A stretch of 64,000 nucleotides of DNA from Polystyrenella longa (GTDB lineage Bacteria; Planctomycetota; Planctomycetia; Planctomycetales; Planctomycetaceae). The notes under the pieces are model-generated. The model ran no database searches. It saw nothing but the letters and a program-made list of their open reading frames with translations, and was not told the origin of the DNA. The stretch is from the NCBI RefSeq assembly GCF_007750395.1, contig NZ_CP036281.1:3185001-3249000 (forward strand), given 5' to 3'. Below are positions 33,577-45,210 of the stretch, in pieces; within the stretch, counting starts at the first letter, position 1, and every line of letters starts with the position of its first letter. The position numbers and the translations under genes were made by a program.

Positions 33577-33899
33577 TCAACGACTTACATCGATTTGCTG
33601 ACTAGCCTTCTTACCTGCGTTTTTGTCCGGGTTACCTGGATCGTCCATTACGTATGCCGAATACACTAAATCGGATAGTGATAGGGCATTCTGACCGAAG
33701 TAGTACTTCAAAGTCGTGTCGATACTCTCGTGACGCATCATGGTCATGAGTTGCTGTGCAGGAAGCTTCAGCGATAACCGAGCGGCGAATGAACACCGTA
33801 GGTCGTGAGCTGAGGCGAACTTCACATTGCCTCCCTCTCCGTGATCATGCCGAACGCTTTCCTGCCGATCTGCGAAATGATTCGACTCTGCTCGTCGTC
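33577..33899 (-). pseudogene. Frameshifted C-terminal fragment of a tyrosine recombinase (integrase)
   Basis: The 3' part (33577-33825) encodes KFASAHDLRCSFAARLSLKL, then MMRHESIDTTLKYYFG, which gives the catalytic HxLR, H and Tyr boxes of a phage-type integrase. Directly upstream but in another frame the DNA encodes DDEQSRIISQIGRKAFGMIT and EREAM, then a stop; this is the segment that normally precedes the HxLR box. The two halves are joined by a frameshift near 33826-33832, and the N-terminal core-binding domain is missing. It ends 11 bases from the tRNA-Leu fragment, the standard position for an integrase. Confidence 0.82.
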
Positions 33900-34111
33900 A
33901 ACCAATCGGACCGACTCTGTCCGACACTAAAAGGGGTGTCTTTTCATCAGTTTTTCACGTCTTCGCTCGAAGTGGCAGTTTTAACTGAGGAGCTTTATCG
34001 AGTAGCCCCTCACTGAACGTCTGATTGTGCGTGGCCTTAATATGGGCGAATGTCTCTTGTTCTTCTGCTTGGAACGCCTCAGCCTCATTAGCCCTGGATG
34101 AGATATGTTGA

Positions 34112-34828
34112 TTAATTCGCGACCAGAATAATCGCATATCCTCCTGCTCCCAAGGCGAACGCCCAGAAGCGGCTTTTCCGTTCTTCGGGTAATTCCTCTT
34201 TAAATGTATTGAGCAGAATTCCGCCCGCCAGGAAGGCCATCACCGACGCGGTCAAGGCTTCATGGAGCTTCGTAGAAACTCCTACGACCCAGCCAACCAG
34301 AATAGCAGCAGAAAGCACCCAGCGGGCGACCTGACTATATCGCTCTTTGTGATGTTGTCTCAAGCCGTGATCGTTAACGAGAAAATGTAATCCGATTCCG
34401 ATGAGGTATAGAACCAAGGATTGTAGCCCTCTATCTTCACGCACAAGCAAGTATCCAAGCAAAGCGTTGTAGATTGCATAAGAAACGATATGCAGCCAGA
34501 ATACTTGGTTGCTAGTTTCTTGCGATTGCCGCTTTGAGCGTATGGCCGCTTTATCCAGACCGTAAAAGACAACCAGCCCAGTCAAGACCAACAACCAGAG
34601 TAGATGTTCTGCGATCAGATTGTAGCCCTTATCCGCAGTCGTTTTCCGAAGAACTTCGTGATGCTTCTGGAGTTCGGGCATAAGATGAACGATGGCATAG
34701 GCCACCGCCACACCACCGGCAATCGACAGCCATTGGCTGCGGCGCATCGCGTCGAGAAAACGTAGTTTGCCAGCACACAAATGAATGGCGGCGAGAACAA
34801 TGGCTCCGATCAGTGATTCAAAAAACAC
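34112..34828 (-). CDS. Multi-pass membrane protein, possibly ZIP-like
   Basis: About 238 residues with seven or eight membrane helices (for example SIAGGVAVAYAIVHLMPELQ, LLWLLVLTGLVVFYGLD, ALTASVMAFLAGGILLNTF). HLMPE and the final GGILLNTFKEELPEE segment recall ZIP metal transporters, but the histidine-rich core is weak and the family is not certain. Two GTG codons are possible starts; the one at 34828 has AGAGGAG about 6 nt upstream and is preferred to 34834. It lies just outside the integrase remnant, so it is probably chromosomal. Confidence 0.6.
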   Translation of the reverse strand: MFFESLIGAIVLAAIHLCAGKLRFLDAMRRSQWLSIAGGVAVAYAIVHLMPELQKHHEVLRKTTADKGYNLIAEHLLWLLVLTGLVVFYGLDKAAIRSKRQSQETSNQVFWLHIVSYAIYNALLGYLLVREDRGLQSLVLYLIGIGLHFLVNDHGLRQHHKERYSQVARWVLSAAILVGWVVGVSTKLHEALTASVMAFLAGGILLNTFKEELPEERKSRFWAFALGAGGYAIILVAN

Positions 34829-34834
34829 GAACAC

Positions 34835-35462
34835 TCCTCTTTAACCTCTTTACGATTGATGACGCCACATAAAGAAACGGATGCCGCTAAGTTCTTCTTC
34901 GACATAAAATACCGATCTTCATACTATAAATAATATTCAAGGATGCACACCGGACAGTTCGTTCGATAATTAAGATGGATGGTCTTTCGCGAACACCTTA
35001 AGTCATACCCATTTTGATTCGGTTGAGAATTTTAACAAAGCAGCTCCATCACTAGACCATGCGATATCATCAGGGGCTTGGCAATCAGTTGCTTGGACTA
35101 ACTGAGGTAATTGAATACATCGCGAAAGAGATCCAATGCCGAAAACGACTTAGCGGACTGTGTAAATAACACCCGAGATGGTGGTATCAACTGCAATCAA
35201 CCTACCGTTTAAGTAGTCGTCTGAATATTGTGCAAGTCACCTAATTGAATCTTTCTTTACGATTTGACATATCATTGCGAGCTGTTAAGTCGAGCAGAAA
35301 CAGTGTGTCTTCCTCACCTACCCAAACCACGCAGGGCCATCCATTACTGTGGTATTCGCCCTTTTGACAGTAAGCGAGTCTTTCGCCACTGCCAGCTGAA
35401 TGGTACGCTTAAAGTGGTTCTAATTTCGTTCTCCCCCTCTCAATTCACTACGAGGACAATCA
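34835..35462. promoter_or_regulatory. Gene-free stretch before the DUF1254 gene
   Basis: About 630 bases between divergent genes. No reading frame with a ribosome-binding site or family resemblance is visible. It must contain promoters for both neighbours; I cannot place them confidently. Confidence 0.4.
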
Positions 35463-37103
<1,641 letters not shown>

Positions 37104-37126
37104 CCCTGCCCCTATCAGTAATCACC

Positions 37127-37171
37127 AAATCAGGCTCCAACCTTGCGAAGTGCGATGTTGGAGCCTGATTT
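37127..37171 (+). terminator. Intrinsic terminator after the DUF1254 gene
   Basis: CAGGCTCCAAC (37131-37141) pairs exactly with GTTGGAGCCTG (37157-37167), with A-T pairs extending the stem and ATTTCATTT following. The flanking A and T tracts could allow some function in both directions. Confidence 0.85.
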
Positions 37172-37810
37172 CATTTACGATTCTCGTTAACCGCCTTAAT
37201 GTCGTTCAGCCAGTTATTGGCTTAATAAGTCCAAAGAAGATAGTTCACTGGGAAATGCATTTGGGATGAAGACCTGCAGTCATCGGGAGGTCTAAACAGG
37301 TTTTCTGGAATTTCCTGCACTCCAGGTTCCGAGTCTCTCTGTACTATCGGTGGATTTTGAGCCTGCATTACCCCTTGTCATTGAAAATGAAGTTTAAAGT
37401 CCATTTTTTATTGATTTAAGTTCAGGTTTGAGGCTAGCATAAAAATAGGTAAACAGCCCTATCTGGGGTAGCCTAGGGGAAATGACGCATTGCGAATAAC
37501 GAACACCGAAAAAAGCCTATTTTACAGCCTGGCCGTGGCGATTCTTGAGCCTGCAATCCAAGGGTTTTTTGTGCCCCATCTTCGAGTTCTCAGGAAGATT
37601 TTTCTTGTCCGTCAGTGATCGTTCTCCCCTTTTGAGCTGCGTGCCAGCCTACTTTGACGTCATTTGATTAAACGAGAAATAGTCCACTCAAACAGCCGTT
37701 TTAATCATCCTTAAAGTCTCGGGCACCCTGTTGCCATTTCTATCTGAGGACTTATTTTCCCCTGACAACTCCACAATTTACAATCCAATTTCTTTTCCAG
37801 GAGTCCTTCC
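37172..37810. other. Gene-free stretch before the NTF2-like gene
   Basis: About 640 bases with no convincing frame on either strand. It presumably holds the promoter for the two secreted-protein genes downstream. Nothing else is recognisable. Confidence 0.4.
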
Positions 37811-38740
37811 GTGAGACGTATTGTTACCGCAGTTCTATTTGTGTCTTTATCGTCTAACAGTATCGGCTGGACGGAGGAAACCCGCTCAGAGCCTGCCTCG
37901 GCAAGTAAGACGACGCAGGCCGTAGAAGAATCCTCTGAACTGAAGGAAATTCGTTCGGGCTCGGATGCGTTCGTGAAGGCCTTTAATGAAGGAAACGCAG
38001 AAGCGGTGGCGAGCCTCTGGATGGAGAATGGCGAGTACGTAGACGAGACAGGGGAACGATTCACGGGTCGCGATGAAATTCAGAAAGTGTACGCCGACTA
38101 CTTTGCTGCCCATCCCCAGAGTCAAATTCAGAATGAGATCGACTCCCTGCATAAGTTGAGTAGTCAACTCGTGATTGAAGAAGGACGAACGACCGTCGAT
38201 CAGAATGCCACAGCAAATGCAGGTTATTGTCATTATACGGCGATCCATTCACTGGAGGATGGAAAATGGAAGCTCGCTCTGGTTCGCGACCAATGGGTCG
38301 ACGCACCGATTTCCGAACAACATATTTCGGATCTCGACTGGCTGACAGGGACATGGACAGCAGAAGAGCGGGGTATCGAGATCGAGTCCGTTTTCGAACC
38401 TGTGGAAAGTGGTAACTTCATGAAGCTTACACACACAGTTACTCAACTCGACGGTTCTCAAACATCAGGTTTTCAAATCTTTGGATGGAATGCACGCAGC
38501 TCCCAGATTCAATCCTGGAATTTCAACTCAGATGGCGGGCACGCAGTAGGTTACTGGGTGCCACAGAGCAACGGATGGCTAGCCGAAATGCACGGCGAAT
38601 CTGGAGATGGAATGGAAACCAAAGCCGTGAACTCACTGATTCGTCTGGATGAAAACGCCTTCGCTTGGAAGTCCGTGAATCGTACATTGGGCGACTTACA
38701 ATTGCCGGATACGGGTGAAGTCATAATGAAGCGGAACTGA
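37811..38740 (+). CDS. Secreted NTF2-like (SgcJ/EcaC-type) protein
   Basis: A 309-residue protein starting at GTG 37811 with AGGAG about 8 nt upstream. It has a signal peptide (about 1-20). Residues about 40-165 form an SnoaL/NTF2-like fold: SGSDAFVKAFNEGNAEAVAS, LWMENGEYVDETGERFTGRD and the closing WKLALVRDQW. A second domain (about 175-309) is beta-rich (LDWLTGTWTAEERGIEIESV, SGFQIFGWNARSSQIQSWNF) and resembles lipocalin-like DUF1579-type folds. As I recall this two-domain form is frequent in planctomycetes; the substrate is unknown. It lies 59 bases upstream of the glycine-rich protein gene on the same strand. Confidence 0.75.
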   Translation: MRRIVTAVLFVSLSSNSIGWTEETRSEPASASKTTQAVEESSELKEIRSGSDAFVKAFNEGNAEAVASLWMENGEYVDETGERFTGRDEIQKVYADYFAAHPQSQIQNEIDSLHKLSSQLVIEEGRTTVDQNATANAGYCHYTAIHSLEDGKWKLALVRDQWVDAPISEQHISDLDWLTGTWTAEERGIEIESVFEPVESGNFMKLTHTVTQLDGSQTSGFQIFGWNARSSQIQSWNFNSDGGHAVGYWVPQSNGWLAEMHGESGDGMETKAVNSLIRLDENAFAWKSVNRTLGDLQLPDTGEVIMKRN

Positions 38741-38798
38741 ACACCCACGTCGCGATAGATTTCTATGCCCAATCATTTTCAATACGAAGGAAGCTTCG

Positions 38799-40169
38799 AT
38801 GTTACGTAAATATTTAATGACGATTGTTATTGCGAGTACAATGTTGGCCTTACCTCTGGATGACTGTTTCGCACGCGGATTTGGCGGCGGTCGAGGCGGA
38901 TTCGGTGGTGGAGGATTCGGCGGCGAAAGAGCAGGCGGCGGTGGGTTTCGTGGTGGCTTAGGGGGCGACCGAGCCGGAGGTGGATTTAATCGTGGCGGGT
39001 TTGGCGGTGACCGAGCAGGTGGCGACCGATTCGGCGGTGGCAACAGACCTGGTAACGCCGGACTGGGCGGTAATGGTTTTGGCGGCAATCGACCGGATGG
39101 AAACAGGCTTGATGGAAATCGACCTGATGGAAATCGACTTGGCGGCAACGGTTCAGGTGAAAGTAGACTTGGTGATGGTGGGCTCGGCAATGGTCGAGGA
39201 GCCGACGGTCAGGCAGGCTCTCGATTTAATTCTCCTGATAAATCAAAACTCGGCAACTTTCTCGGACTACCCTCCGACGGTGGCATGAATCATTTGGCGG
39301 GTGGCAATGGTAATGGCGGTCGTGGGATTGCCGGTCGTGCCGGTAATGGATCGCGAATAGGCCAGGAGAACAACATCGGTTCCGGAAATCATATTGGAGA
39401 ATGGGGTAACAATGTAACCGGAAACAAAGTCAACGTCGCCAATCAAGTGGGCGTCGGAGGTGGGTTCAATCATGTGCCTACATCGACTCGATACTCAGAC
39501 GCTTCAGCGATCCGAACCAATTATAATGATGTCAATATCTACGGGCGTGGCTGGTATGGTGCACATCCAACGGCGTGGCGTGCTGCGGGTTGGGGCGCGG
39601 GCTACGCCTGGCGAGATGCGACCTGGCGTTCACTCGGAACCTGGTTTGCTTATCCAGAATATAATGCCCCTCTCTATTATGACTACGGCGATAATGTCGT
39701 CTACCAGGGAGAAGATGTCTACGTCTCCGGAAAAGATGTCGGAACGAGCGAAGAATATTATAACCAGGCAAGTCAATTAGCTTCGGATGGCTCTAGTGAT
39801 TCGGAGTCGTCTTCGCAAGGAGATTGGCTTCCTCTCGGTGTATTTGCCCTGAGTGATTCGGGAGCCAAAAGTGCTTCCGCAACGATTCAACTTGCAGTTA
39901 ATAAAGAAGGTATCCTGCGAGGAAACTACACAAAGTCCGATTCTAAAGATTCGCAAGTTGTTCATGGATCGGTCGACAAAAAGACGCAACGGGCAGCTTT
40001 TACCGTGGGAGACGACCAGACAGATATTTATGAGTCAGGTCTGTATAACTTTACGAAAGAGCAAGCCCCGTTACTGTTGCACAAAGGTAAAGATAAGACA
40101 CAACAATTGCTGATGGTTCGCCTCAAGAAGCCCGCTGGTGGCGATGATTCTTCGAACGATAATCAGTAA
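38799..40169 (+). CDS. Secreted glycine-rich repeat protein
   Basis: A 456-residue protein. A signal peptide (about 1-26, ending CFARG) is followed by about 150 residues of glycine-rich repeats: first FGGGRGG/GGDRAGG units, then GNRPDGNRLDGNRPDGNRLG-type hexapeptides. A Tyr/Trp-rich region (about 230-320; GRGWYGAHPTAWRAAGWGAG) and a C-terminal domain (about 345-450) follow. Similar Gly-rich exported proteins occur beside NTF2-like genes in planctomycetes. A structural or matrix role is a guess. AAGGAAG precedes the ATG. Confidence 0.75.
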   Translation: MLRKYLMTIVIASTMLALPLDDCFARGFGGGRGGFGGGGFGGERAGGGGFRGGLGGDRAGGGFNRGGFGGDRAGGDRFGGGNRPGNAGLGGNGFGGNRPDGNRLDGNRPDGNRLGGNGSGESRLGDGGLGNGRGADGQAGSRFNSPDKSKLGNFLGLPSDGGMNHLAGGNGNGGRGIAGRAGNGSRIGQENNIGSGNHIGEWGNNVTGNKVNVANQVGVGGGFNHVPTSTRYSDASAIRTNYNDVNIYGRGWYGAHPTAWRAAGWGAGYAWRDATWRSLGTWFAYPEYNAPLYYDYGDNVVYQGEDVYVSGKDVGTSEEYYNQASQLASDGSSDSESSSQGDWLPLGVFALSDSGAKSASATIQLAVNKEGILRGNYTKSDSKDSQVVHGSVDKKTQRAAFTVGDDQTDIYESGLYNFTKEQAPLLLHKGKDKTQQLLMVRLKKPAGGDDSSNDNQ

Positions 40170-40334
40170 AAAGCTTAACCACGGATTCTCTCGCCGACAT
40201 GCTATTCACATGCCGCAGATTTTCACCGTGCCGTTCATCATACTGGTGTTCAACGTGCAGGATTGGCAAGGGCAGGACTGCTTCGTCCCGCCGGTTGGTT
40301 TTCCCAAGTGCGTTGGTCACCTCTAATGAAGTCT

Positions 40335-40378
40335 AATAGCCAGTTTCCGAATCCCGTATTCGGAGACTGGCTATTCTT
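40335..40378 (+). terminator. Strong intrinsic terminator before the sensor kinase gene
   Basis: AATAGCCAGTTTCCGAAT (40335-40352) pairs with ATTCGGAGACTGGCTATT (40358-40375) with a single G-T wobble and a five-base loop, followed by CTTTC. It separates the secreted-protein genes from the kinase operon. The downstream T-run is weak. Confidence 0.7.
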
Positions 40379-40422
40379 TCAATTAGTACCCCTTGCTGTC
40401 CCTCGGCGGTATATTGAGATAC

Positions 40423-43389
40423 ATGAATTCTAAACGCCTTATCATCGTCATCTTCGTGATCACGCAGTGGTTCGCCCACTTTGCCTGCGCTCAAGCTCCC
40501 AATGACGACATTCTGAACTCTCAAGAACGGGAGTGGCTTCGCGATCATCCAGTGATTCGGCTTGCTCCGACTCCCGAATACCGGCCAACGGAATGGTTCA
40601 ATGAAAAGAACGAGTACGTTGGCATCACGGCGGATTTCGTTCATGAGATCGAGCAGGTGCTGGGGATTGAATTCCAGGTAGTGCAGACTGGTTCCTGGAA
40701 TGAAAACCTGCAAATGATGCAGGCGCGTGAAGTCGATGTCTTTCCGATTGCAGCAGAGACGGTGGACCGGCTCGAATACGCAAAATTCACCGAACCGTAC
40801 ATCATCTTCCCAGCGGTCATTCTGGTTCAGGCGGGAGACGAAGATCTCAACATGGAGGCCCTGAAAGGTGAGCGAGTCGCCGTCATCGAGGGCTATGCTG
40901 TTCAGGAATACCTCGAAGAAAAATATCCAGAGCTTGAACTGATACTGGTCAATTCGCCTCGCGAAGGAATGTTCGCCATTTCTTCAGGCAGCGTGAAAGC
41001 GTTTATCAGCGAATATGCAGCGGCCTCGTACGTAATTGAAAATGAAGGCATCGCAAATGTCCGCATCGCAGGAGAGTCCGGATACACCTACCAGATGGGA
41101 TTCAGTGTGCGAAGTGACTGGCCGGAACTGGTCACGATACTCCAAAAAGGGCTCGATTCGATTTCGAGCGAAAAACGCAAGGAGATCATTAACCGCTGGG
41201 TCTCTCCTCTGCCAGAACCGCTTCCCTTTTACATGCAGCGGTGGTTCTGGATCAGTCTTTCTACTGCACTCGCGGTGATTGCGATCATCTTCACCTGGAA
41301 CCGGGCCCTTAAGAGAACCGTCAGGCTGAAAACGGAAGAACTGCGACAGCATCGAGACAATTTGGAGGAACTGGTCGCCCAACGTACCAGTCAACTGGAA
41401 CAGGCCAGTAAGGAAGCGGAAGCTGCCAGCAAAGCCAAAAGCGACTTTCTTGCCAACATGAGTCACGAAATCCGCACCCCGATGAACGCCATCATCGGTA
41501 TGTCGGAATTGGCTTTGGACACCAATCTCGATTCCGAACAAACAGAGTACTTGCGAACCGTGCTCTCCTCTGGCGAAGCGCTCCTCATGTTAATCAACGA
41601 CATCCTCGATTTCTCGAAGATTGAAGCAGGCAAACTCGACCTGGACAATATCAGCTTTAAGCTTCGTGATACGCTCGGCGACGCCAATCACACACTCGCA
41701 CTCCGGGCTCATAAGAAAGGACTCGAGTTGGCTTGTGACGTGTTGCCCGAAATCCCCGATCATTTGATCGGAGACCCCGGCCGAATACGGCAAGTGATTG
41801 TGAACCTGATCGGCAATGCCATCAAGTTCACCACGGAAGGGGAAGTCGTCTTGAGCGTGAAGGTTAAATCTCGATCTGAGGAATCGATACTTCTGCATTT
41901 CTCCGTTTCCGATACGGGGATAGGAATTCCTGTAGAAGCTCAGGAAAAAGTCTTTGGGGCGTTCGACCAGGCCGACACGTCCACTAGCCGTCGCTATGGC
42001 GGGACCGGCCTCGGCTTGGCCATCTCGCGTCAACTAGTCGGAATGATGGGTGGGGAAATCTGGCTGGAGAGCAAGGTTGGCGTCGGGACCACGTTTCACT
42101 TCACATCACAATTTGGCATCCAAGATCCCGCAACGATTCCCGTTGCGGCCGGCCTCGACGAAATGGAGGGCCTGCCCGTTCTTGTGGTAGATGACAACGA
42201 TACGAATTTGCGGATCCTTCAAGAAATCCTGACTCACTGGGGGCTCAATCCGACGACGATTAACAGCCCACAAAAAGCGATCCAGTTGCTGGAACAAACT
42301 ATCGAAAATGGCCCACAGTTCAAATTAGTGCTTTCCGATGTCAATATGCCCGACATGGACGGTTATGACTTCTTACTCTGGGTTCGTGCTCAACCTGAGC
42401 TACAAGACCTGACGTTGATGCTTTTGACGTCCGCGCGAACCAGCGGTGACGCGGCTCGCGCCAGAGAGATTGACGTGGCTGCGCTGCTAACGAAACCAAT
42501 CAAGCAATCAACCTTGTTGGATGCGATTGGGACGGCAATGGGCAAACACAAAAGCAAGGCTGCTCCCGCATCAAGTGACAAAGAAGAAACTGCGGAAGTC
42601 AAACCACTCTCTATCCTTCTCGCCGAAGATCATCCGCCGAACCAGCAGTTGGCCGTCCGGCTCCTCGAACGCCGAGGGCATTCGGTTGTCGTCGCCAACA
42701 ACGGCATCGAGGCACTTGCCGTTCTTGAGAACGAATCATTTGACTTGCTGTTGACCGACATTCAGATGCCGGAAATGGATGGTTTCGCTTTAACGAATGC
42801 GATTCGTGAAAAGGAACGTGAGACCGGAGGACATCTACCGATTGTCGCGATGACTGCCCACGCGATGCAAGGCGACGCCGAAAGGTGTCTGGAAGCTGGC
42901 ATGGACGGATATGTCTCGAAGCCTGTCCGCAGGAAAGCCCTCTATGAAGCAGTCGAAAGCGTAGCCGGGACTGCTACTACTCCAGAAAGTCCGGAGAAAG
43001 TGCCTGTAACGCCCACTGTTACTGAGCCCGTAAATGAAGCTGTAAATGAAGCTGAGATTTTCGATCGTGAGGGACTCCAACAAGAGTATGAGGGAGATGA
43101 GGATCTCCTCGCTGAGATGGTCGCCTCTTATTTTCAGCTGACACCGGAAATGTTACAAAAAATGAACGAAGCCATCGAGAGCGGAGATAGTGAGACTGTT
43201 TCCAGCATCGCTCATACTATTAAAGGAGGAAGCGGCAACTTCTTTGCTAAAAACGCTTTCGAACTGGCTCTCGAACTTGAGGTGATGGGCAAAGAAGGTA
43301 ACCTCAGCAATGCCAGAGAAACCTGTCAACAACTAGACGCAGCATTGCAACAACTGAAATCGGCGCTCGAAAGCTGTATTCCATCATAA
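40423..43389 (+). CDS. BvgS-like hybrid sensor histidine kinase (SBP-HisKA-HATPase-REC-REC-HPt)
   Basis: A 988-residue protein from the ATG at 40423, which gives a clean signal peptide (about 1-24). Order: periplasmic SBP_bac_3 solute-binding domain (about 35-265, [20 protein letters not shown]), one TM helix (about 278-296), coiled coil, then HisKA with the phospho-His in [18 protein letters not shown]. The HATPase follows ([29 protein letters not shown]), two receiver domains ([10 protein letters not shown] with [23 protein letters not shown] with [13 protein letters not shown]) and an HPt domain ([17 protein letters not shown]). It would sense a small periplasmic ligand and relay phosphate. 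The next gene, six bases on, is its likely partner. Confidence 0.92.
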   Translation: MNSKRLIIVIFVITQWFAHFACAQAPNDDILNSQEREWLRDHPVIRLAPTPEYRPTEWFNEKNEYVGITADFVHEIEQVLGIEFQVVQTGSWNENLQMMQAREVDVFPIAAETVDRLEYAKFTEPYIIFPAVILVQAGDEDLNMEALKGERVAVIEGYAVQEYLEEKYPELELILVNSPREGMFAISSGSVKAFISEYAAASYVIENEGIANVRIAGESGYTYQMGFSVRSDWPELVTILQKGLDSISSEKRKEIINRWVSPLPEPLPFYMQRWFWISLSTALAVIAIIFTWNRALKRTVRLKTEELRQHRDNLEELVAQRTSQLEQASKEAEAASKAKSDFLANMSHEIRTPMNAIIGMSELALDTNLDSEQTEYLRTVLSSGEALLMLINDILDFSKIEAGKLDLDNISFKLRDTLGDANHTLALRAHKKGLELACDVLPEIPDHLIGDPGRIRQVIVNLIGNAIKFTTEGEVVLSVKVKSRSEESILLHFSVSDTGIGIPVEAQEKVFGAFDQADTSTSRRYGGTGLGLAISRQLVGMMGGEIWLESKVGVGTTFHFTSQFGIQDPATIPVAAGLDEMEGLPVLVVDDNDTNLRILQEILTHWGLNPTTINSPQKAIQLLEQTIENGPQFKLVLSDVNMPDMDGYDFLLWVRAQPELQDLTLMLLTSARTSGDAARAREIDVAALLTKPIKQSTLLDAIGTAMGKHKSKAAPASSDKEETAEVKPLSILLAEDHPPNQQLAVRLLERRGHSVVVANNGIEALAVLENESFDLLLTDIQMPEMDGFALTNAIREKERETGGHLPIVAMTAHAMQGDAERCLEAGMDGYVSKPVRRKALYEAVESVAGTATTPESPEKVPVTPTVTEPVNEAVNEAEIFDREGLQQEYEGDEDLLAEMVASYFQLTPEMLQKMNEAIESGDSETVSSIAHTIKGGSGNFFAKNAFELALELEVMGKEGNLSNARETCQQLDAALQQLKSALESCIPS

Positions 43390-43395
43390 ATCGCG

Positions 43396-44583
43396 GTGAG
43401 TAGATCGGACCCGAACGTGAAAATTCTAATTGCAGAAGATGAACTGGCGACACGACTCCGTCTGGAGCGCTACCTGGAGAAAATGGGCTATGAACCGACG
43501 GCAGTAGAAAACGGTGCCCAGGCGTGGGAACTCTTTCAAGAGGGTGGTTATTCGCTCGTCCTGACCGACTGGATGATGCCCGAAATGGATGGGCTGGAGC
43601 TAGTTCGGCGAATACGTTCCATGAATCGTGATGAATACACCTACGTAATCATGCTTACCTCGAAGAGCGAGACCAGCGAAATCGTTGAGGGGATGGAAAC
43701 GGGAGCAGACGATTTCGTCACCAAGCCGTTTGACCGAAATGAGTTGCGAGTTCGCGTGCGCGCTGGTGAACGCATCGTGCAATTGGAACGCAGCCTCGCC
43801 GAGCATAACCTTCGTATGAAATCTGATCTCGATTCGGCCGCTGATTTGCAGAAATCATTGTTACCCGTTTCATCGCCGGATCTTGAAGGTGTCTCATTCG
43901 CCTGGAAGTTTCGGCCTTGTGATGAGCTGGCGGGCGACATTCTCGGAGCCTTCAAGCTTGATGAGGAGCATGTCGGGTTTTATGTTGCCGACGTCAGTGG
44001 TCATGGTGTCGCGGCAGCATTACTCTCAGTCAGTATCAGCCGCATGATGAACTCGACGCCGTCAATTTCGTCGCTACTCGTTCAACCGATCGAGGGAGAA
44101 TCGAAGAATCGCATTGCACCCCCTTCAGAAGTGTTACGGGAGTTGAATCGCCGATTCCCTATGGAAGAATCCGGTGGGAAGTTCTTCACAATGGCTTACG
44201 GTATCCTCAACGTTCGCACACGCGAACTTCAGATCGGTTCTGCAGGTCACAATCCAGCCATTCGCGTTTCTCAAGATCAGCCTCCAACATTGCTGGATGC
44301 TGAAGGAATTTTAGTCGGTGCTGTTGAAGATTATGAGTATGAAGACTGTCACGTGCAGTTAAGTCCGGGCGATCGACTATTCGTCTATTCCGACGGAGTC
44401 GTCGAACAAGCCAATCCAGACGGCGAACAATATGGCGAGGAAAGATTGCAAACACAGCTTGCCGCAGGCCGTTCAAAGTCCATCACTGAAGGTGTTCGGA
44501 ACATCGAACAACAAGTTGTCGATTGGAGCGGTAACGGGCATCTCACCGATGATCTGTCCATCCTGGCTTTAGAAGTCGAATGA
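43396..44583 (+). CDS. Response regulator with PP2C/SpoIIE-type phosphatase output (RsbU-like)
   Basis: A 395-residue protein starting at a GTG six bases after the kinase stop. The REC domain (about 8-125) has KILIAEDE, the phospho-Asp in LVLTDWMMPEMDG, a TSK motif and DDFVTKPF. After a helical linker (RIVQLERSLAEHNLRMKSDL), the PP2C/SpoIIE domain (about 165-390) has GDILGAF, FYVADVSGHGVAAALLSVSI, LQIGSAGHNPAI, FVYSDGVVEQANPDGEQYGE and HLTDDLSILALEVE. Such proteins dephosphorylate anti-sigma-factor antagonists or similar targets. With the hybrid kinase it forms a complete relay. Confidence 0.92.
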   Translation: MSRSDPNVKILIAEDELATRLRLERYLEKMGYEPTAVENGAQAWELFQEGGYSLVLTDWMMPEMDGLELVRRIRSMNRDEYTYVIMLTSKSETSEIVEGMETGADDFVTKPFDRNELRVRVRAGERIVQLERSLAEHNLRMKSDLDSAADLQKSLLPVSSPDLEGVSFAWKFRPCDELAGDILGAFKLDEEHVGFYVADVSGHGVAAALLSVSISRMMNSTPSISSLLVQPIEGESKNRIAPPSEVLRELNRRFPMEESGGKFFTMAYGILNVRTRELQIGSAGHNPAIRVSQDQPPTLLDAEGILVGAVEDYEYEDCHVQLSPGDRLFVYSDGVVEQANPDGEQYGEERLQTQLAAGRSKSITEGVRNIEQQVVDWSGNGHLTDDLSILALEVE

Positions 44584-44772
44584 CAAGTGAGTTATCGATT
44601 CCATCGAGATATTATCGGAGTAGTGTCTTTTCCCCTACGAAGTGCGGTGTCGCCGTGGCTTTCTCGAAGACAACAGTTTGCGACAACAGGTTTACAGTAT
44701 CATCAGAATCAAACAGGCATACGAGCTTGGCATAATGAACTGCACTCTCTAATTCTGACCGCTTTATTGAAG

Positions 44773-45198
44773 TTAAGGATCAAGCCAGAGGGCCTCTCGC
44801 AACGTGTGACACTTGGAAATGAACCACCAGGTTCGTTTCTCTTTGGATGGTCGGGGACTCCCAGAACAAGAGACGTCTCCGGCAGGAACGCACTTGTACC
44901 ATGACGGGTAGGTCGGATAACAAGAACGCGGAAACGGACGAGGAGTATAGTCGTCGCAACAGCAGTTGGCCGGAAAGCAACTCCCCACACAATCGTGATG
45001 ACAGGGGCAGCAATCGTCTGACCCCTCCATCATAGAATCACATGTTCCGGTATCGTATGTCCCTGTATCGCACGTCACTGTATCGCAAGTCAGTTCGCAG
45101 GAACTGGCTGGAAAGAGCTGAGGCTCTTGGGCAACGGTCAAGTTCACAAATCCCCACGCGGTCAGAAAACCGAGGAGACAAACCAATTTTCTCGACAT
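44773..45198 (-). CDS. Small secreted cysteine-rich protein
   Basis: A 141-residue protein with a signal peptide (about 1-23, LVCLLGFLTAWGFVNLTVAQ). The mature part is very rich in cysteine, with repeated TCDT/GTYDT/GTCDS units followed by CCPCHHDCVGSC, NCCCDDY and further Cys. GGAAAGAG precedes the ATG. It lies 12 bases downstream of the outer-membrane factor gene on the same strand, so may belong to that operon. A metal-binding or disulfide-rich envelope role is possible; no family is recognised. The plus-strand frame 44587-44904 overlaps it and looks spurious. Confidence 0.65.
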   Translation of the reverse strand: MSRKLVCLLGFLTAWGFVNLTVAQEPQLFPASSCELTCDTVTCDTGTYDTGTCDSMMEGSDDCCPCHHDCVGSCFPANCCCDDYTPRPFPRSCYPTYPSWYKCVPAGDVSCSGSPRPSKEKRTWWFISKCHTLREALWLDP

Positions 45199-45210
45199 CG
45201 AATCTCTTTC

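Noticed and set aside
33955-34137. 60-codon minus-strand frame overlapping the end of the multi-pass membrane protein gene
   Set aside because: Out of frame with both the membrane protein and the integrase remnant, and no motif; probably part of the decayed integrase region.
38880-39230. Possible CRISPR or tandem DNA repeat array
   Set aside because: The repetition is codon-level (Gly, Asn, Arg, Asp) within an intact reading frame of a glycine-rich protein; there are no constant repeats with unique spacers.
44587-44904. Plus-strand frame of 105 codons after the REC-PP2C gene
   Set aside because: No ribosome-binding site, no domain, and it overlaps the signal-peptide-bearing Cys-rich gene on the minus strand.
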